In this document: one piece after another, positions 8,659 through 17,181 of the stretch
Layout: every line of letters begins with the position of its first letter
Position numbering within the stretch: position 1 is the stretch's first letter
Origin: an uncultured Clostridium sp.
GTDB taxonomy: Bacteria > Bacillota > Clostridia > Clostridiales > Clostridiaceae
Length of the DNA stretch: 64,000 nucleotides
Assembly (NCBI GenBank): GCA_900548455.1
Contig: URKQ01000012.1
Span: 1 to 64,000 of the forward strand
Direction: 5' to 3'
The notes under the pieces: generated by a model
What the model was told of the DNA's origin: nothing
Seen by the model: only the letters and a program-made list of their open reading frames with translations
The model's database searches: none
Position numbers and translations under genes: made by a program

Positions 8659-10830
8659 ATGATTGAAAGATTGATCGAAAAGATTAATAGAAATTGTCAT
8701 AATGTAGATATTAATTTGGTAAATAAGGCTTACCAATTTTCATTAGATGCACATAAAGATCAAAAAAGAGAGTCAGGGGAGCCTTATATTATTCATCCGC
8801 TAGAAGTTGCATGTATTTTGGCAGAACTAGGGTTAGATACCTCTACTATTGTGGCAGGGCTTTTGCATGATGTAATAGAAGATACTGACCACACATATGA
8901 AGAGGTATGCGAAGTGTTTTCTGTGGAGGTTGCAGACCTTGTAGAAGGCGTATCAAAGTTAGGAAAAATTAAATATAAGACTAAAGAAGAACAGCAAGCG
9001 GATAATGTTCGCAAAATGCTTTTGGCAATGGCAAAGGATATAAGGGTAATTCTTATAAAGCTTGCAGATAGGTTGCACAATTTAAGAACTTTAAAATTTA
9101 AATCTGAAGAAAAGCAAAAAGAAAAGGCTAAAGAAACGTTAGATATATATGCCCCACTGGCTCATAGACTTGGAATTTCAAAGATAAAGTGGGAACTTGA
9201 AGATCTTTCCTTAAGATATCTAGATCCAACAGGATATTATGATTTAGTAAAGATGATTGCTGACAAGAGAGCTGAAAGAGAAGAGCAAATAAACCATATA
9301 ATTTCCCAATTAAAATTAAATTTAACTATGGGTGGAATTGATGCTGAAATTGAAGGAAGACCAAAGCATTTTTATAGTATTTATAGAAAAATGCAAAAAA
9401 GTAGCAAAACAATAGATCAAATATTTGACCTTACCGCTGTAAGGTTATTAGTTAATGACATAGGAAGTTGCTATGCAGCATTAGGAATAGTACATACCAT
9501 GTATAAACCTATACCAGGAAGATTTAAAGATTATATTGCAATGCCTAAACCCAATATGTATCAATCTTTACATTCCACAGTTATAGGTCCTTTTGGAAAG
9601 CCATTTGAAATTCAAATTAGAACCTTTGATATGCATAGAACGGCAGAATACGGTATTGCAGCTCATTGGAAATATAAAGAAAATATTCAAGAAGAAGATA
9701 AGTCCTTAGATTCTAAATTATCTTGGCTTAGGGAGATGCTTGAATGGCAAGGTGAAACTGCAGATGCGGAAGAGTTTATGGAAGGATTTAAAATAGATCT
9801 TTTTTCAGATGAAGTATTTGTATTTACACCAAAGGGAGATGTTATAAATTTACCTAGTGATTCTACGCCTATTGATTTTGCTTATGCAATACATACAGCA
9901 GTAGGTCATAAATGTACTGGTGCAAAAGTTAATGGTAAAATAGTATCTCTTGATTATAAATTAAAGACAGGTGAAATTGTTGAGGTAATAACAAGTAGTA
10001 ACGCTGTAGGTCCTAAATTAGATTGGTTAAATATTGTAAAGAGTAATCAAGCAAAAAGTAAAATTAAATTATGGTTTAAAAAAGCCAATAGAGAAGAAAC
10101 AATATCAAAAGGAAAAGAACTTGTTGATAAGGAATGTAAGAAACAAAATTGTATTTTTTCTCAAATAATAAATGAAGATATAATAGAAAAAACCATGCGA
10201 AGATTTGCATTAAAGTCAATGGAAGATTTATATCATGCAGTGGGTATAGGTGATGTTAATTCATATAACTTAGTTAATAAATTAAGAGAGGCCTATGAAA
10301 AAGAAAATTCAAAGCAGTTAAAATCTTCAGAAGTTGAATATGTTTATGAAGAAAGACAGAAGAAGAAAAATATTAGCAATTATTCTGGAGTAACTGTAAA
10401 GGGAGTTTCTAATATTCAGATTAGATTTGCCAAGTGTTGTAATCCTGTATATGGAGACAAGATAAGCGGGTATATTACTAGAGGTAAGGGAGTTTCTATT
10501 CATAGGAGTGACTGCAGTAATATTATCAACTTGGAGCAGGTTGAGCCTGATAAAATAGTTTCTGTGGCATGGGGTAAAGAAAATAAGGATAGCTACATTT
10601 CAGAGATAGAAGTAAAAGCTGAAGATAGATTGGGACTTCTTACAGAGGTTATAGAAGTTTTAACTAGTATGAAGGCAAATATATTATATATAAACGCTGT
10701 AACTAATAAGCAGAATATAGCTGTAGTAAGTTTGAAGGTTAATAACTCAGGAATTGATCATTTAAAATCTATTATGGCTAATATTAAAAAGATTCAAGGT
10801 GTTAGAGAAGTTTATAGAAAGAAGCAATAA
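8659..10830 (+). CDS. relA: Bifunctional (p)ppGpp synthetase/hydrolase RelA/SpoT
   Basis: Makes and degrades the stringent-response alarmone (p)ppGpp. The 723-residue protein has the full long RSH layout: HD hydrolase domain (about 45-155, with HPLEVACILAEL and GLLHDVIEDT), synthetase domain (about 230-345, FYSIYRKM and YQSLHSTVIGP), TGS domain (about 385-445, VFVFTPKGDVINLP), and a C-terminal ACT domain. The RFKD motif in the synthetase domain is the version associated with bifunctional enzymes. A hydrolase domain with its HD motif intact supports both activities. dtd follows 13 bases downstream. Confidence 0.96.
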   Translation: MIERLIEKINRNCHNVDINLVNKAYQFSLDAHKDQKRESGEPYIIHPLEVACILAELGLDTSTIVAGLLHDVIEDTDHTYEEVCEVFSVEVADLVEGVSKLGKIKYKTKEEQQADNVRKMLLAMAKDIRVILIKLADRLHNLRTLKFKSEEKQKEKAKETLDIYAPLAHRLGISKIKWELEDLSLRYLDPTGYYDLVKMIADKRAEREEQINHIISQLKLNLTMGGIDAEIEGRPKHFYSIYRKMQKSSKTIDQIFDLTAVRLLVNDIGSCYAALGIVHTMYKPIPGRFKDYIAMPKPNMYQSLHSTVIGPFGKPFEIQIRTFDMHRTAEYGIAAHWKYKENIQEEDKSLDSKLSWLREMLEWQGETADAEEFMEGFKIDLFSDEVFVFTPKGDVINLPSDSTPIDFAYAIHTAVGHKCTGAKVNGKIVSLDYKLKTGEIVEVITSSNAVGPKLDWLNIVKSNQAKSKIKLWFKKANREETISKGKELVDKECKKQNCIFSQIINEDIIEKTMRRFALKSMEDLYHAVGIGDVNSYNLVNKLREAYEKENSKQLKSSEVEYVYEERQKKKNISNYSGVTVKGVSNIQIRFAKCCNPVYGDKISGYITRGKGVSIHRSDCSNIINLEQVEPDKIVSVAWGKENKDSYISEIEVKAEDRLGLLTEVIEVLTSMKANILYINAVTNKQNIAVVSLKVNNSGIDHLKSIMANIKKIQGVREVYRKKQ

Positions 10831-10843
10831 TAGAGGTGTAATT

Positions 10844-11293
10844 ATGAGAGCAGTTGTTCAAAGAGTAAAGTCATCTAAGGTTGAAGTAGATGGAAAGATT
10901 ATAGGAAGTATTGGAAGAGGTATTAATTTGCTAATAGGAATTAGCAAGGAGGATACAAGAGAAGATATTGATTATATTGTACGAAAAGTGCTAGGCATGA
11001 GAATCTTTGAAGATGAGAATGGTAAGATGAATTATTCGCTTCAAGATATTAAGGGGCAATTAATCGTTATTTCACAATTTACTCTTTACGGCGATTGTAG
11101 ACGGGGAAAACGTCCGGATTTTATGAAAGCACAAGGTGGAGATTTAGCAAGAAGCCTTTATAACGAACTAGTTGAAGAGTTTAAAAAGGAAGTTCCAGAT
11201 TTGCAAACAGGGGAATTTGGAGCTGATATGGAAGTAGAGATAATAAATGATGGACCTGTAACATTACTTTTAGAGAGTAAAAAAGATTTTTAG
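10844..11293 (+). CDS. dtd: D-aminoacyl-tRNA deacylase
   Basis: Hydrolyses D-amino acids wrongly attached to tRNA. The 149-residue product is the normal size, starts MRAVVQRV, and contains SQFTLYGDCRRGKRPDF and the C-terminal NDGPVT motif, both catalytic signatures of the DTD family. ATG 10844 follows AGAGGTG; an in-frame start at 10799 would overlap relA heavily and add residues that do not belong to the family. The pairing with relA/spoT is widely conserved. Confidence 0.96.
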   Translation: MRAVVQRVKSSKVEVDGKIIGSIGRGINLLIGISKEDTREDIDYIVRKVLGMRIFEDENGKMNYSLQDIKGQLIVISQFTLYGDCRRGKRPDFMKAQGGDLARSLYNELVEEFKKEVPDLQTGEFGADMEVEIINDGPVTLLLESKKDF

Positions 11294-11321
11294 TAACATA
11301 GTTTAGTTAGGGGGAAGAAAT

Positions 11322-11927
11322 ATGATAATTAGAAGAATGATGGCTGGAATTTATGCAGCAAATTGTTATATTTTATTTGATGAAAATTCTAGAGAAGCAG
11401 TAGTTCTAGATCCAGGTGGAGATGTAGATGAAATTTGTAATGCTATAACAGAATTTAACGGTAAGGTTAAGTATATTATATTAACTCATGGTCATTTTGA
11501 TCATACTACAGGAGTTCAGGAGCTTAAAGATAGAACTGGAGCGAAAGTTGCAATTTCAAAGGAAGATAATGAAATGATTTTAAAAGGAATCATGTATTAT
11601 GGTCCATTCCCTGAAGAAGGAGGAGATATTCTTCTAACTGATGGTGATACTTTACAATTTGGAGATATAAAATTAAAAGTTTTAGCTACACCAGGTCATA
11701 CACCTGGAGGAATCTGTTTACTAACTGAGGGAAATGTATTTACTGGTGATACTTTATTTGCTGGTTCTATTGGAAGAAGTGATTTAGCTGGTGGAAATCA
11801 GACAACTTTAATTAGAAGTATAGAAGATAAATTGATGATACTAGATGATACTGTTGCAGTTCATCCAGGACATGGAAGTAGTAGCACTATTGGAAGAGAG
11901 AGAAGAGAAAATCCATTTATAAATTAG
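11322..11927 (+). CDS. Metallo-beta-lactamase-fold hydrolase (glyoxalase II-like)
   Basis: A 201-residue zinc hydrolase of the glyoxalase II-like branch. The metal motif THGHFDH is at about residues 54-60, and further ligands are seen in ATPGHTPGG, FTGDTLF and AVHPGHGS. These small proteins (YqgX-like) lie next to dtd and hemZ in many clostridia; the substrate is usually a thioester but is not known for this one. It starts after a GGGGGAAG site. Probably cotranscribed with dtd and hemZ. Confidence 0.88.
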   Translation: MIIRRMMAGIYAANCYILFDENSREAVVLDPGGDVDEICNAITEFNGKVKYIILTHGHFDHTTGVQELKDRTGAKVAISKEDNEMILKGIMYYGPFPEEGGDILLTDGDTLQFGDIKLKVLATPGHTPGGICLLTEGNVFTGDTLFAGSIGRSDLAGGNQTTLIRSIEDKLMILDDTVAVHPGHGSSSTIGRERRENPFIN

Positions 11928-11970
11928 TTTGATTTCAAGTACTCAAAGAAATAAGTAAGGAAATGATAAG

Positions 11971-13413
11971 ATGACAAAGAACATAGAAGCTATAAGAGTT
12001 AATCTTAATGATATGAAATATAGATACGATATTTTTCTTATGATAAATTTATATTTTAGTTTTACAAATATAGAATTTGTTGAAGATGAGTATGATATAG
12101 CTATAGAAATAAATGATAAATCAATAGATATTACTGGAATTTATAATGATTTTCACTACACTATTAATGAAAACTATAAGCTGTCAGAGGAAGTGAAAAA
12201 GGCAGTATTTAACTATCTAAAAAAAGGAACTGGCAAAGTTTTACCTTGGGGTACATTGGTAGGAATAAGACCATCAAAAAAAGCCCTTTCATACTTAGAG
12301 AGTGGCTATAATGAAGAGAAAATCATTAAAGAATTTCAAGATAGACATGAAACTCTTGAAGAAAAAACAAAGTTATGTATTGAAGTGGCAAAATATGAGA
12401 AGAATTTAGTGAATACAGATAAGAATTCTATAAGCATTTATGTGGGAATGCCATTTTGTCCGACACGTTGTGTATATTGTTCTTTTACCTCAAACCCTAT
12501 AGGAGCTAATAAAAACAATGTCACTAATTATTTAAATTCCTTAACTAAGGAAATTGAAGAAATAAGTAAATATGTAGATGAGAAAAAATTAAGGATAGAG
12601 ACAGTTTATTTTGGAGGAGGAACTCCAACTTCTGTAAATGATGATCAATTTGAAGATATCATGGTTAAGATTTATAACAACTTTGTAAAAGATAGAGATG
12701 TTAAAGAATTTACAGTGGAATGTGGAAGAGTAGATAGTATAACTAGAAATAAACTATTGTCTATGAGAAGATACAATGTAGATAGGATAAGTATTAACCC
12801 TCAAACTATGAATGATGATACTTTAAAAGCAATTGGAAGAAATCATAATAGCAAGGCTGTGGAAGAATGCTTTAATATGGCCAGAGAATTAGGCTTTGAT
12901 AATATTAATATGGATTTAATTGTAGGATTACCAGGTGAAAATCTTAATCATATAGTTAATAGTTGTGAGAGAATAGCTAAACTAAATCCTGATAATTTAA
13001 CTATCCATGGTTTGTCAGTAAAAAGAGGTTCTAGGTTACATGAAAATCTTATTAACAATAAAGCTTATGTGGTTCCAGATCAGGATGAATTAAATTCCAT
13101 GTATGAAACAACAAAGCTTTTATCAGAGAAACTTAACATGAAACCATATTATATGTATAGACAAAAAAATATGGTAGGGAATATGGAGAATGTGGGATAT
13201 TGTAGAGATGAAAAAGTATGTATATATAATATTCAAATGATAGAAGAGAAGCAAACCATAATAGCTTTAGGAGCTGATGGAGTTTCAAAAGTGGTATTTT
13301 TAAATGAAAATCGTATAGAACGATTTGCCAATGTTAAGGATGTAAAAGAATATAATAATAGAATAGATGAAATGATTGAGAAAAAGATTCAACTTTTAAA
13401 TACACTTTATTAG
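11971..13413 (+). CDS. hemZ: Coproporphyrinogen III oxidase-like radical SAM protein HemZ
   Basis: A HemN-related radical-SAM enzyme, named for oxygen-independent coproporphyrinogen III oxidation. The 480-residue protein has about 150 extra N-terminal residues (with LPWGTLVGIRPSKKAL, typical of HemZ), then the motif MPFCPTRCVYC near residue 165 with the CxxxCxxC cysteines, YFGGGTPTS, and the HemN-type NMDLIVGLPGE. Anaerobic clostridia carrying HemZ often lack complete haem synthesis, so the true substrate may differ. The order dtd-MBL-hemZ-aspS is typical. Confidence 0.92.
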   Translation: MTKNIEAIRVNLNDMKYRYDIFLMINLYFSFTNIEFVEDEYDIAIEINDKSIDITGIYNDFHYTINENYKLSEEVKKAVFNYLKKGTGKVLPWGTLVGIRPSKKALSYLESGYNEEKIIKEFQDRHETLEEKTKLCIEVAKYEKNLVNTDKNSISIYVGMPFCPTRCVYCSFTSNPIGANKNNVTNYLNSLTKEIEEISKYVDEKKLRIETVYFGGGTPTSVNDDQFEDIMVKIYNNFVKDRDVKEFTVECGRVDSITRNKLLSMRRYNVDRISINPQTMNDDTLKAIGRNHNSKAVEECFNMARELGFDNINMDLIVGLPGENLNHIVNSCERIAKLNPDNLTIHGLSVKRGSRLHENLINNKAYVVPDQDELNSMYETTKLLSEKLNMKPYYMYRQKNMVGNMENVGYCRDEKVCIYNIQMIEEKQTIIALGADGVSKVVFLNENRIERFANVKDVKEYNNRIDEMIEKKIQLLNTLY

Positions 13414-13418
13414 GATAG

Positions 13419-13447
13419 TTGACAATTATGATATAATTTATATTAGA
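13419..13447 (+). promoter_or_regulatory. Weak promoter candidate ahead of aspS
   Basis: A perfect TTGACA (13419-13424) lies between hemZ and aspS with a poor -10 box (TATTAG or ATTAGA) 16-17 bases on. A second TATAAT at 13432 is too close to pair with it. Uncertain. Confidence 0.3.
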
Positions 13448-13498
13448 TATTGATTTTAATTATAACATATATATTTAGTTTTGCAGGAGGAAAGTTAA

Positions 13499-15295
13499 AT
13501 GGGAGAGTCACTTAATGGACTAAAGAGAACCATTATGTGTGGTGAAGTAAGAGAAGGAAATATTTCTGAAAAAATCACAGTTATGGGATGGGTTCAAAGA
13601 AAGAGAAATTTAGGAAGTCTAGTTTTTGTTGATTTAAGAGATAGAACTGGAATTTTACAAGTAGTGTTTGGAGAAGAAATAAATAAAGAGGCTTTTGAAA
13701 AAGCTGATTTAGTTAAATCAGAATATTGTATTGCGGTAACAGGAGAAGTGATTAAAAGAGAATCTCCAAATAATAATATTCCTACAGGATTGGTTGAATT
13801 AAAAGGAGAAAATATTAAAATTTTATCCGAATCAGAAACACCACCAATCTATATTAAAGAAAATTTAGATGCTAGTGAAAATATAAGATTAAAATATAGA
13901 TATCTTGATCTTAGAAGACCAGATATGCAAAAGATATTAATGCTTAGACATAAAACTACAAAGATAGTTAGAGATTATTTAGATGAAAATGGATTTTTAG
14001 AGATGGAAACTCCAATGCTTACTAAGAGCACACCTGAGGGAGCTAGAGATTATTTAGTTCCAAGTAGAAATTATCCAGGTATGTTTTATGCACTTCCACA
14101 ATCTCCTCAAATCTTTAAGCAATTATTAATGGTATCAGGTTATGATAAGTATTTCCAAATAGTTAAATGTTTTAGAGATGAGGACTTAAGAGCAAATAGA
14201 CAACCTGAGTTTACTCAAATTGATATGGAAATGAGTTTTGTAGAAGTTGAGGATGTAATTGCTTTAAATGAAGGATTAATTAAAAGAGTATTTAAAGAAG
14301 TTCTAGACCATGATGTTAAGCTTCCTATAAAAAGAATGCCATATGCTGAAGCTATGAGTAAATATGGTAGTGATAAACCAGATTTAAGATTTGGTATGGA
14401 AATTCAAGATATTACAGAAGCTGTTAAAGGTACAGAGTTTGCAGTATTTAAAGGGGCTATCGAAAATGGTGGTTCTGTAAGAGCTGTAGTAGCTAAGGGC
14501 TGTGCAGATATGGGAAGAAAGAAAATTGATAAGCTTGGAGAATTTGTTAAGACTTATAAAGCTAAAGGTCTTGCATGGATAGCTAATAAAGCTGATGAAA
14601 TTAAATCTCCAATAGCTAAATTCTTCTCTGAGGAAGAAATGAACAATATCTTATCTGCAGCAGGAGCTGAAAAAGGTGATTTAGTTCTAATAGTTGCTGA
14701 CCAAGATAGTGTTGTATTACAATCACTAGGTGCTTTAAGATTAGAACTTGCAAAGGAATTAGGAATTTTAGAAGGAAATAAAGAATTTAATTTTGTATGG
14801 ATTACTGAATTCCCAATGTTTGAATATGATGATGAAGAGCAAAGATTTGTGGCATTACATCATCCGTTCACATGCCCAATGGATGAGGACTTAGAATTAC
14901 TTGAAAGTAATCCTGGAAAAGCACGTGCTAAAGCATATGATATAGTTCTTAATGGTGAAGAGTTAGGTGGAGGAAGTATTAGAATACATGATACAAATCT
15001 TCAGCAAAAAATCTTCAACTTATTAGGATTTACTAATGAAAGTGCTTGGGAAAGATTTGGTTTCTTATTAGAAGCATTCAAATTTGGACCACCACCACAT
15101 GGAGGTCTTGCATATGGACTTGATAGAATGGTAATGTTCTTAGCAGGTACGGATAATATTAAAGATGTTATAGCTTTCCCTAAAAATCAAAATGCTTACT
15201 GCCCAATGAGTGAAGCACCAAACGTTGTTGATAAAAAGCAACTTGATGATTTAGGAATACACATAAGTAAAGTTGAAACTAAAACAGAAGAGTAG
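13499..15295 (+). CDS. aspS: Aspartyl-tRNA synthetase
   Basis: Class II synthetase that charges tRNA-Asp; the 598-residue length is that of the bacterial type with an inserted GAD domain. Seen in order: the N-terminal anticodon-binding OB fold (VMGWVQRKRNLGSLVFVDLRDRTG), class II motif 1 around FLEMETPMLT, motif 2 (FRDEDLRANRQPEFTQ), the GAD insert (about 290-420), and motif 3 (GGLAYGLDRMVM). Start ATG 13499 follows GCAGGAGGAAAG. No T-box leader is visible in the 85 bases upstream. It is followed by a terminator and a probable 6S RNA gene, as in Bacillus. Confidence 0.97.
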   Translation: MGESLNGLKRTIMCGEVREGNISEKITVMGWVQRKRNLGSLVFVDLRDRTGILQVVFGEEINKEAFEKADLVKSEYCIAVTGEVIKRESPNNNIPTGLVELKGENIKILSESETPPIYIKENLDASENIRLKYRYLDLRRPDMQKILMLRHKTTKIVRDYLDENGFLEMETPMLTKSTPEGARDYLVPSRNYPGMFYALPQSPQIFKQLLMVSGYDKYFQIVKCFRDEDLRANRQPEFTQIDMEMSFVEVEDVIALNEGLIKRVFKEVLDHDVKLPIKRMPYAEAMSKYGSDKPDLRFGMEIQDITEAVKGTEFAVFKGAIENGGSVRAVVAKGCADMGRKKIDKLGEFVKTYKAKGLAWIANKADEIKSPIAKFFSEEEMNNILSAAGAEKGDLVLIVADQDSVVLQSLGALRLELAKELGILEGNKEFNFVWITEFPMFEYDDEEQRFVALHHPFTCPMDEDLELLESNPGKARAKAYDIVLNGEELGGGSIRIHDTNLQQKIFNLLGFTNESAWERFGFLLEAFKFGPPPHGGLAYGLDRMVMFLAGTDNIKDVIAFPKNQNAYCPMSEAPNVVDKKQLDDLGIHISKVETKTEE

Positions 15296-15318
15296 AGGAA
15301 AATATTTGTAAGAATAAT

Positions 15319-15372
15319 AGGAGCGTTAGTGGATATAATAATATTATAACTTATTGATGCTCCTTTTATTTT
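15319..15372 (+). terminator. Intrinsic terminator after aspS
   Basis: AGGAGC pairs with GCTCCT around an AT-rich, self-complementary middle, followed by TTTTATTTTTT. Confidence 0.75.
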
Positions 15373-15382
15373 TTATTAGTAA

Positions 15383-15411
15383 TTGCATTTTATTTTAAAT
15401 TGCTATATAAT
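15383..15411 (+). promoter_or_regulatory. Sigma-A promoter of the 6S RNA gene
   Basis: TTGCAT (15383-15388) and TATAAT (15406-15411) are exactly 17 bases apart. Transcription should start near 15418, just at the start of the structured RNA. Confidence 0.7.
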
Positions 15412-15417
15412 AAGTTT

Positions 15418-15602
15418 AAAGATTATTCTGCTGTGTGCGTGGAAATGGCTTATGTTGAGCCAACATTTTTACATTGTGGCTGATGTTCTTAATATGGAGT
15501 GTTGACTGGCTATTTATAGCTAGTACCAGAAGTATTAAGGCGATTCCACCCCTGGTCGACAGGGTTCAAATATCCCATGGAGACGGCACAGTGGTGTATC
15601 AA
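15418..15602 (+). ncRNA. ssrS: Probable 6S RNA
   Basis: 6S RNA folds into a long rod with a central bubble that imitates an open promoter and traps sigma-A RNA polymerase. Supports: its own promoter, a length of about 180 bases with no coding potential, a closing stem between CTGCTGTG (15428-15435) and CACAGTGG (15587-15594), internal complementary stretches such as GAGCCAAC with GTGGCT, and much higher GC than the flanks. Position directly after aspS matches Bacillus subtilis bsrA (recalled). An RNA with an independent promoter and terminator is certain enough; the 6S name would need a covariance-model check. Confidence 0.75.
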
Positions 15603-15616
15603 TAAGTTAAAAGATT

Positions 15617-15648
15617 AGGAGTAAACATTTATTGTTTACTCCTTTTTA
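15617..15648 (+). terminator. Terminator of the 6S RNA gene
   Basis: AGGAGTAAAC (15617-15626) and GTTTACTCCT (15634-15643) form a perfect 10-bp stem followed by TTTT. The hairpin overlaps the last codons of the opposing minus-strand exporter gene. Confidence 0.85.
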
Positions 15649-16099
15649 CTTTTAAATTAGTTTTTAATTTTTTTAGATAATGAATCTTTTGTACAAGTCT
15701 ACTTAATGTTGAAACTACAATAATTCCTAATGCAATTAAACCAGCTAGAGAAAGTGTTTCAATTCCTTTATTTAATGATTCCATAACATTTCCTTGAACC
15801 GCTTCTAATACGGTATAATACATTCCACTTCCAGGTACTAAAGGTATTAGTGAACATATAAGAAATAGAGTTACTGGATTTTTAAGGACTCTTGAAAATA
15901 TTTCAGCATAAATACTAATTGAAATTGAGGCTAGAAAAATTGCAAGCATTTCTGAACTATATAAATTTAATGTTATTGAATAGCAAAACCATCCTAAGGC
16001 ACCACCTAAAGCTGCAAAAAATAGGTTTTTGTTTCGTACATTAAAAAGTATTCCAAATCCTAAAGATACAATAAACGCATATATTACTTGTAAAATCAT
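15629..16099 (-). CDS. ThrE-type exporter, small subunit (YjjB-like, DUF3815)
   Basis: A 156-residue protein with about five membrane helices, similar to the C-terminal half of ThrE threonine/serine exporters (YjjB). Split YjjP/YjjB pairs are known to export small molecules: threonine/serine in ThrE, succinate in E. coli YjjPB. The motif FLICSLIPLVPGSGMYYT is characteristic. The start follows ATAGGAGGTTATACTA on the minus strand. It lies 12 bases downstream of the YjjP-like subunit, so the two form an operon. The substrate is unknown. Confidence 0.9.
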   Translation of the reverse strand: MILQVIYAFIVSLGFGILFNVRNKNLFFAALGGALGWFCYSITLNLYSSEMLAIFLASISISIYAEIFSRVLKNPVTLFLICSLIPLVPGSGMYYTVLEAVQGNVMESLNKGIETLSLAGLIALGIIVVSTLSRLVQKIHYLKKLKTNLKVKRSKQ

Positions 16100-16111
16100 T
16101 AGTATAACCTC

Positions 16112-16864
16112 CTATATCCATATTTTAAAGCTTAATGCAGCGCCAATGGCTATTGCACCAGCTATTACTATGGCTTCAAGTCCCCTAGATAGGCCAGAGA
16201 GCAAGTCTCCTGCAATGATATCCCTAATGGCATTTGTGATGACAAGACCAGGAACTAAAAGCATAATAGAACCAATAATAATTTTATCTTCATGAAATAT
16301 AGGATTAAAATGGGCAAACATTAAACCTATAAAGCCAGCAATGGTACCACCAGCCATGTTTACAAAGAAATCATTAACATTTAATCTAGACAATATGGAA
16401 GAGAGAACATTAATTATTACGCCAACGGCAAAAGATACAATAAAATCGAAAATATTGCCGCCAAATAATAAGGTAAAAGTACCTGTATTTATACCTGCAA
16501 ACAAGGATTTTATTCTTCTACTATATCTAGGAAAAGCTTTAACCTTATCAATTTCTTCGGATAATTCTATAAGTGGTAGTGCGTGTACTTGCACTCTTCT
16601 TGATAAATCATTAATAAGGGCTACTTTTTGGAGATCTATTGATCTTGAAGTTATTCGTTTAATTATAGTGCTACTTTTACCTCTATCATCAGTTGTAGAG
16701 GTTATTATAGCAGTAGGAGATACAAAACTTTCTGTATTTTTAACATTGTAGGCATTACAAATCATATTAATAGTTTGCTCAACCCTGTAAGTTTCACCGC
16801 CATTTTCTAACATGATTTTACCAGCTTCAGCTGCCAGGTTTACTATATTATCATTTACCATCAT
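16112..16864 (-). CDS. ThrE-type exporter, large subunit (YjjP-like, DUF1212)
   Basis: A 250-residue partner with a soluble N-terminal part (LAAEAGKIMLENGGETYRVE, the family signature) and four to five C-terminal membrane helices. Signature segments include FVSPTAIIT and the LVPGLVITNAIRDIIAGD block, matching the PGxxxTNAIRD motif of ThrE. GAAAGGAGTATC precedes two adjacent ATGs (16864 and 16861); either may be used. Together with the smaller gene downstream it should make one exporter. Convergent with the 6S RNA gene. Confidence 0.9.
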   Translation of the reverse strand: MMVNDNIVNLAAEAGKIMLENGGETYRVEQTINMICNAYNVKNTESFVSPTAIITSTTDDRGKSSTIIKRITSRSIDLQKVALINDLSRRVQVHALPLIELSEEIDKVKAFPRYSRRIKSLFAGINTGTFTLLFGGNIFDFIVSFAVGVIINVLSSILSRLNVNDFFVNMAGGTIAGFIGLMFAHFNPIFHEDKIIIGSIMLLVPGLVITNAIRDIIAGDLLSGLSRGLEAIVIAGAIAIGAALSFKIWI

Positions 16865-17181
16865 GATACTCCTTTCTAGGATCACAATATATTAATTATT
16901 TATATAAAAATTTGATATAATATAAACATATATAGGTTTATATTATTGGTTAAGTTCATTTAAGTATGTAATATAATATGTGTTTAATAAAAATTGTAAA
17001 ATTAAAAAAATAAACAATATTTATTTCAGCTTATATATTATAACAATATTATGTGAAAATAAAAATATATTATTGCAATTAATCTTATTCAAAATTCTAA
17101 GTGGTCGTTAATTGTACATTATACATTTTTAATTTTAAATTCTAAATTCTAAATTTTAAATTTTAAATTATATGAGGTGAT
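16865..17181. other. AT-rich divergent intergenic region
   Basis: About 317 bases between the divergent exporter and sigma-54 activator genes. It is almost entirely A and T, with a repetitive stretch near 17130-17168 of tandem TTTTAAATT/TCTAAATT units about 8-9 bases long. I see no convincing -35/-10 pair, no hairpin terminator and no ORF. Promoters for both genes are probably here but cannot be singled out. Confidence 0.6.

Noticed and set aside
15296..15628. Small protein gene between aspS and the exporter
   Set aside because: No open frame with a ribosome binding site; the region is accounted for by a terminator, a promoter, a structured RNA and a second terminator.
17130..17168. Short AAATT-rich tandem repeats as an origin or regulatory array
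   Set aside because: Imperfect 8-9-base AT repeats are common in AT-rich clostridial spacers and no DnaA boxes or protein sites are evident.
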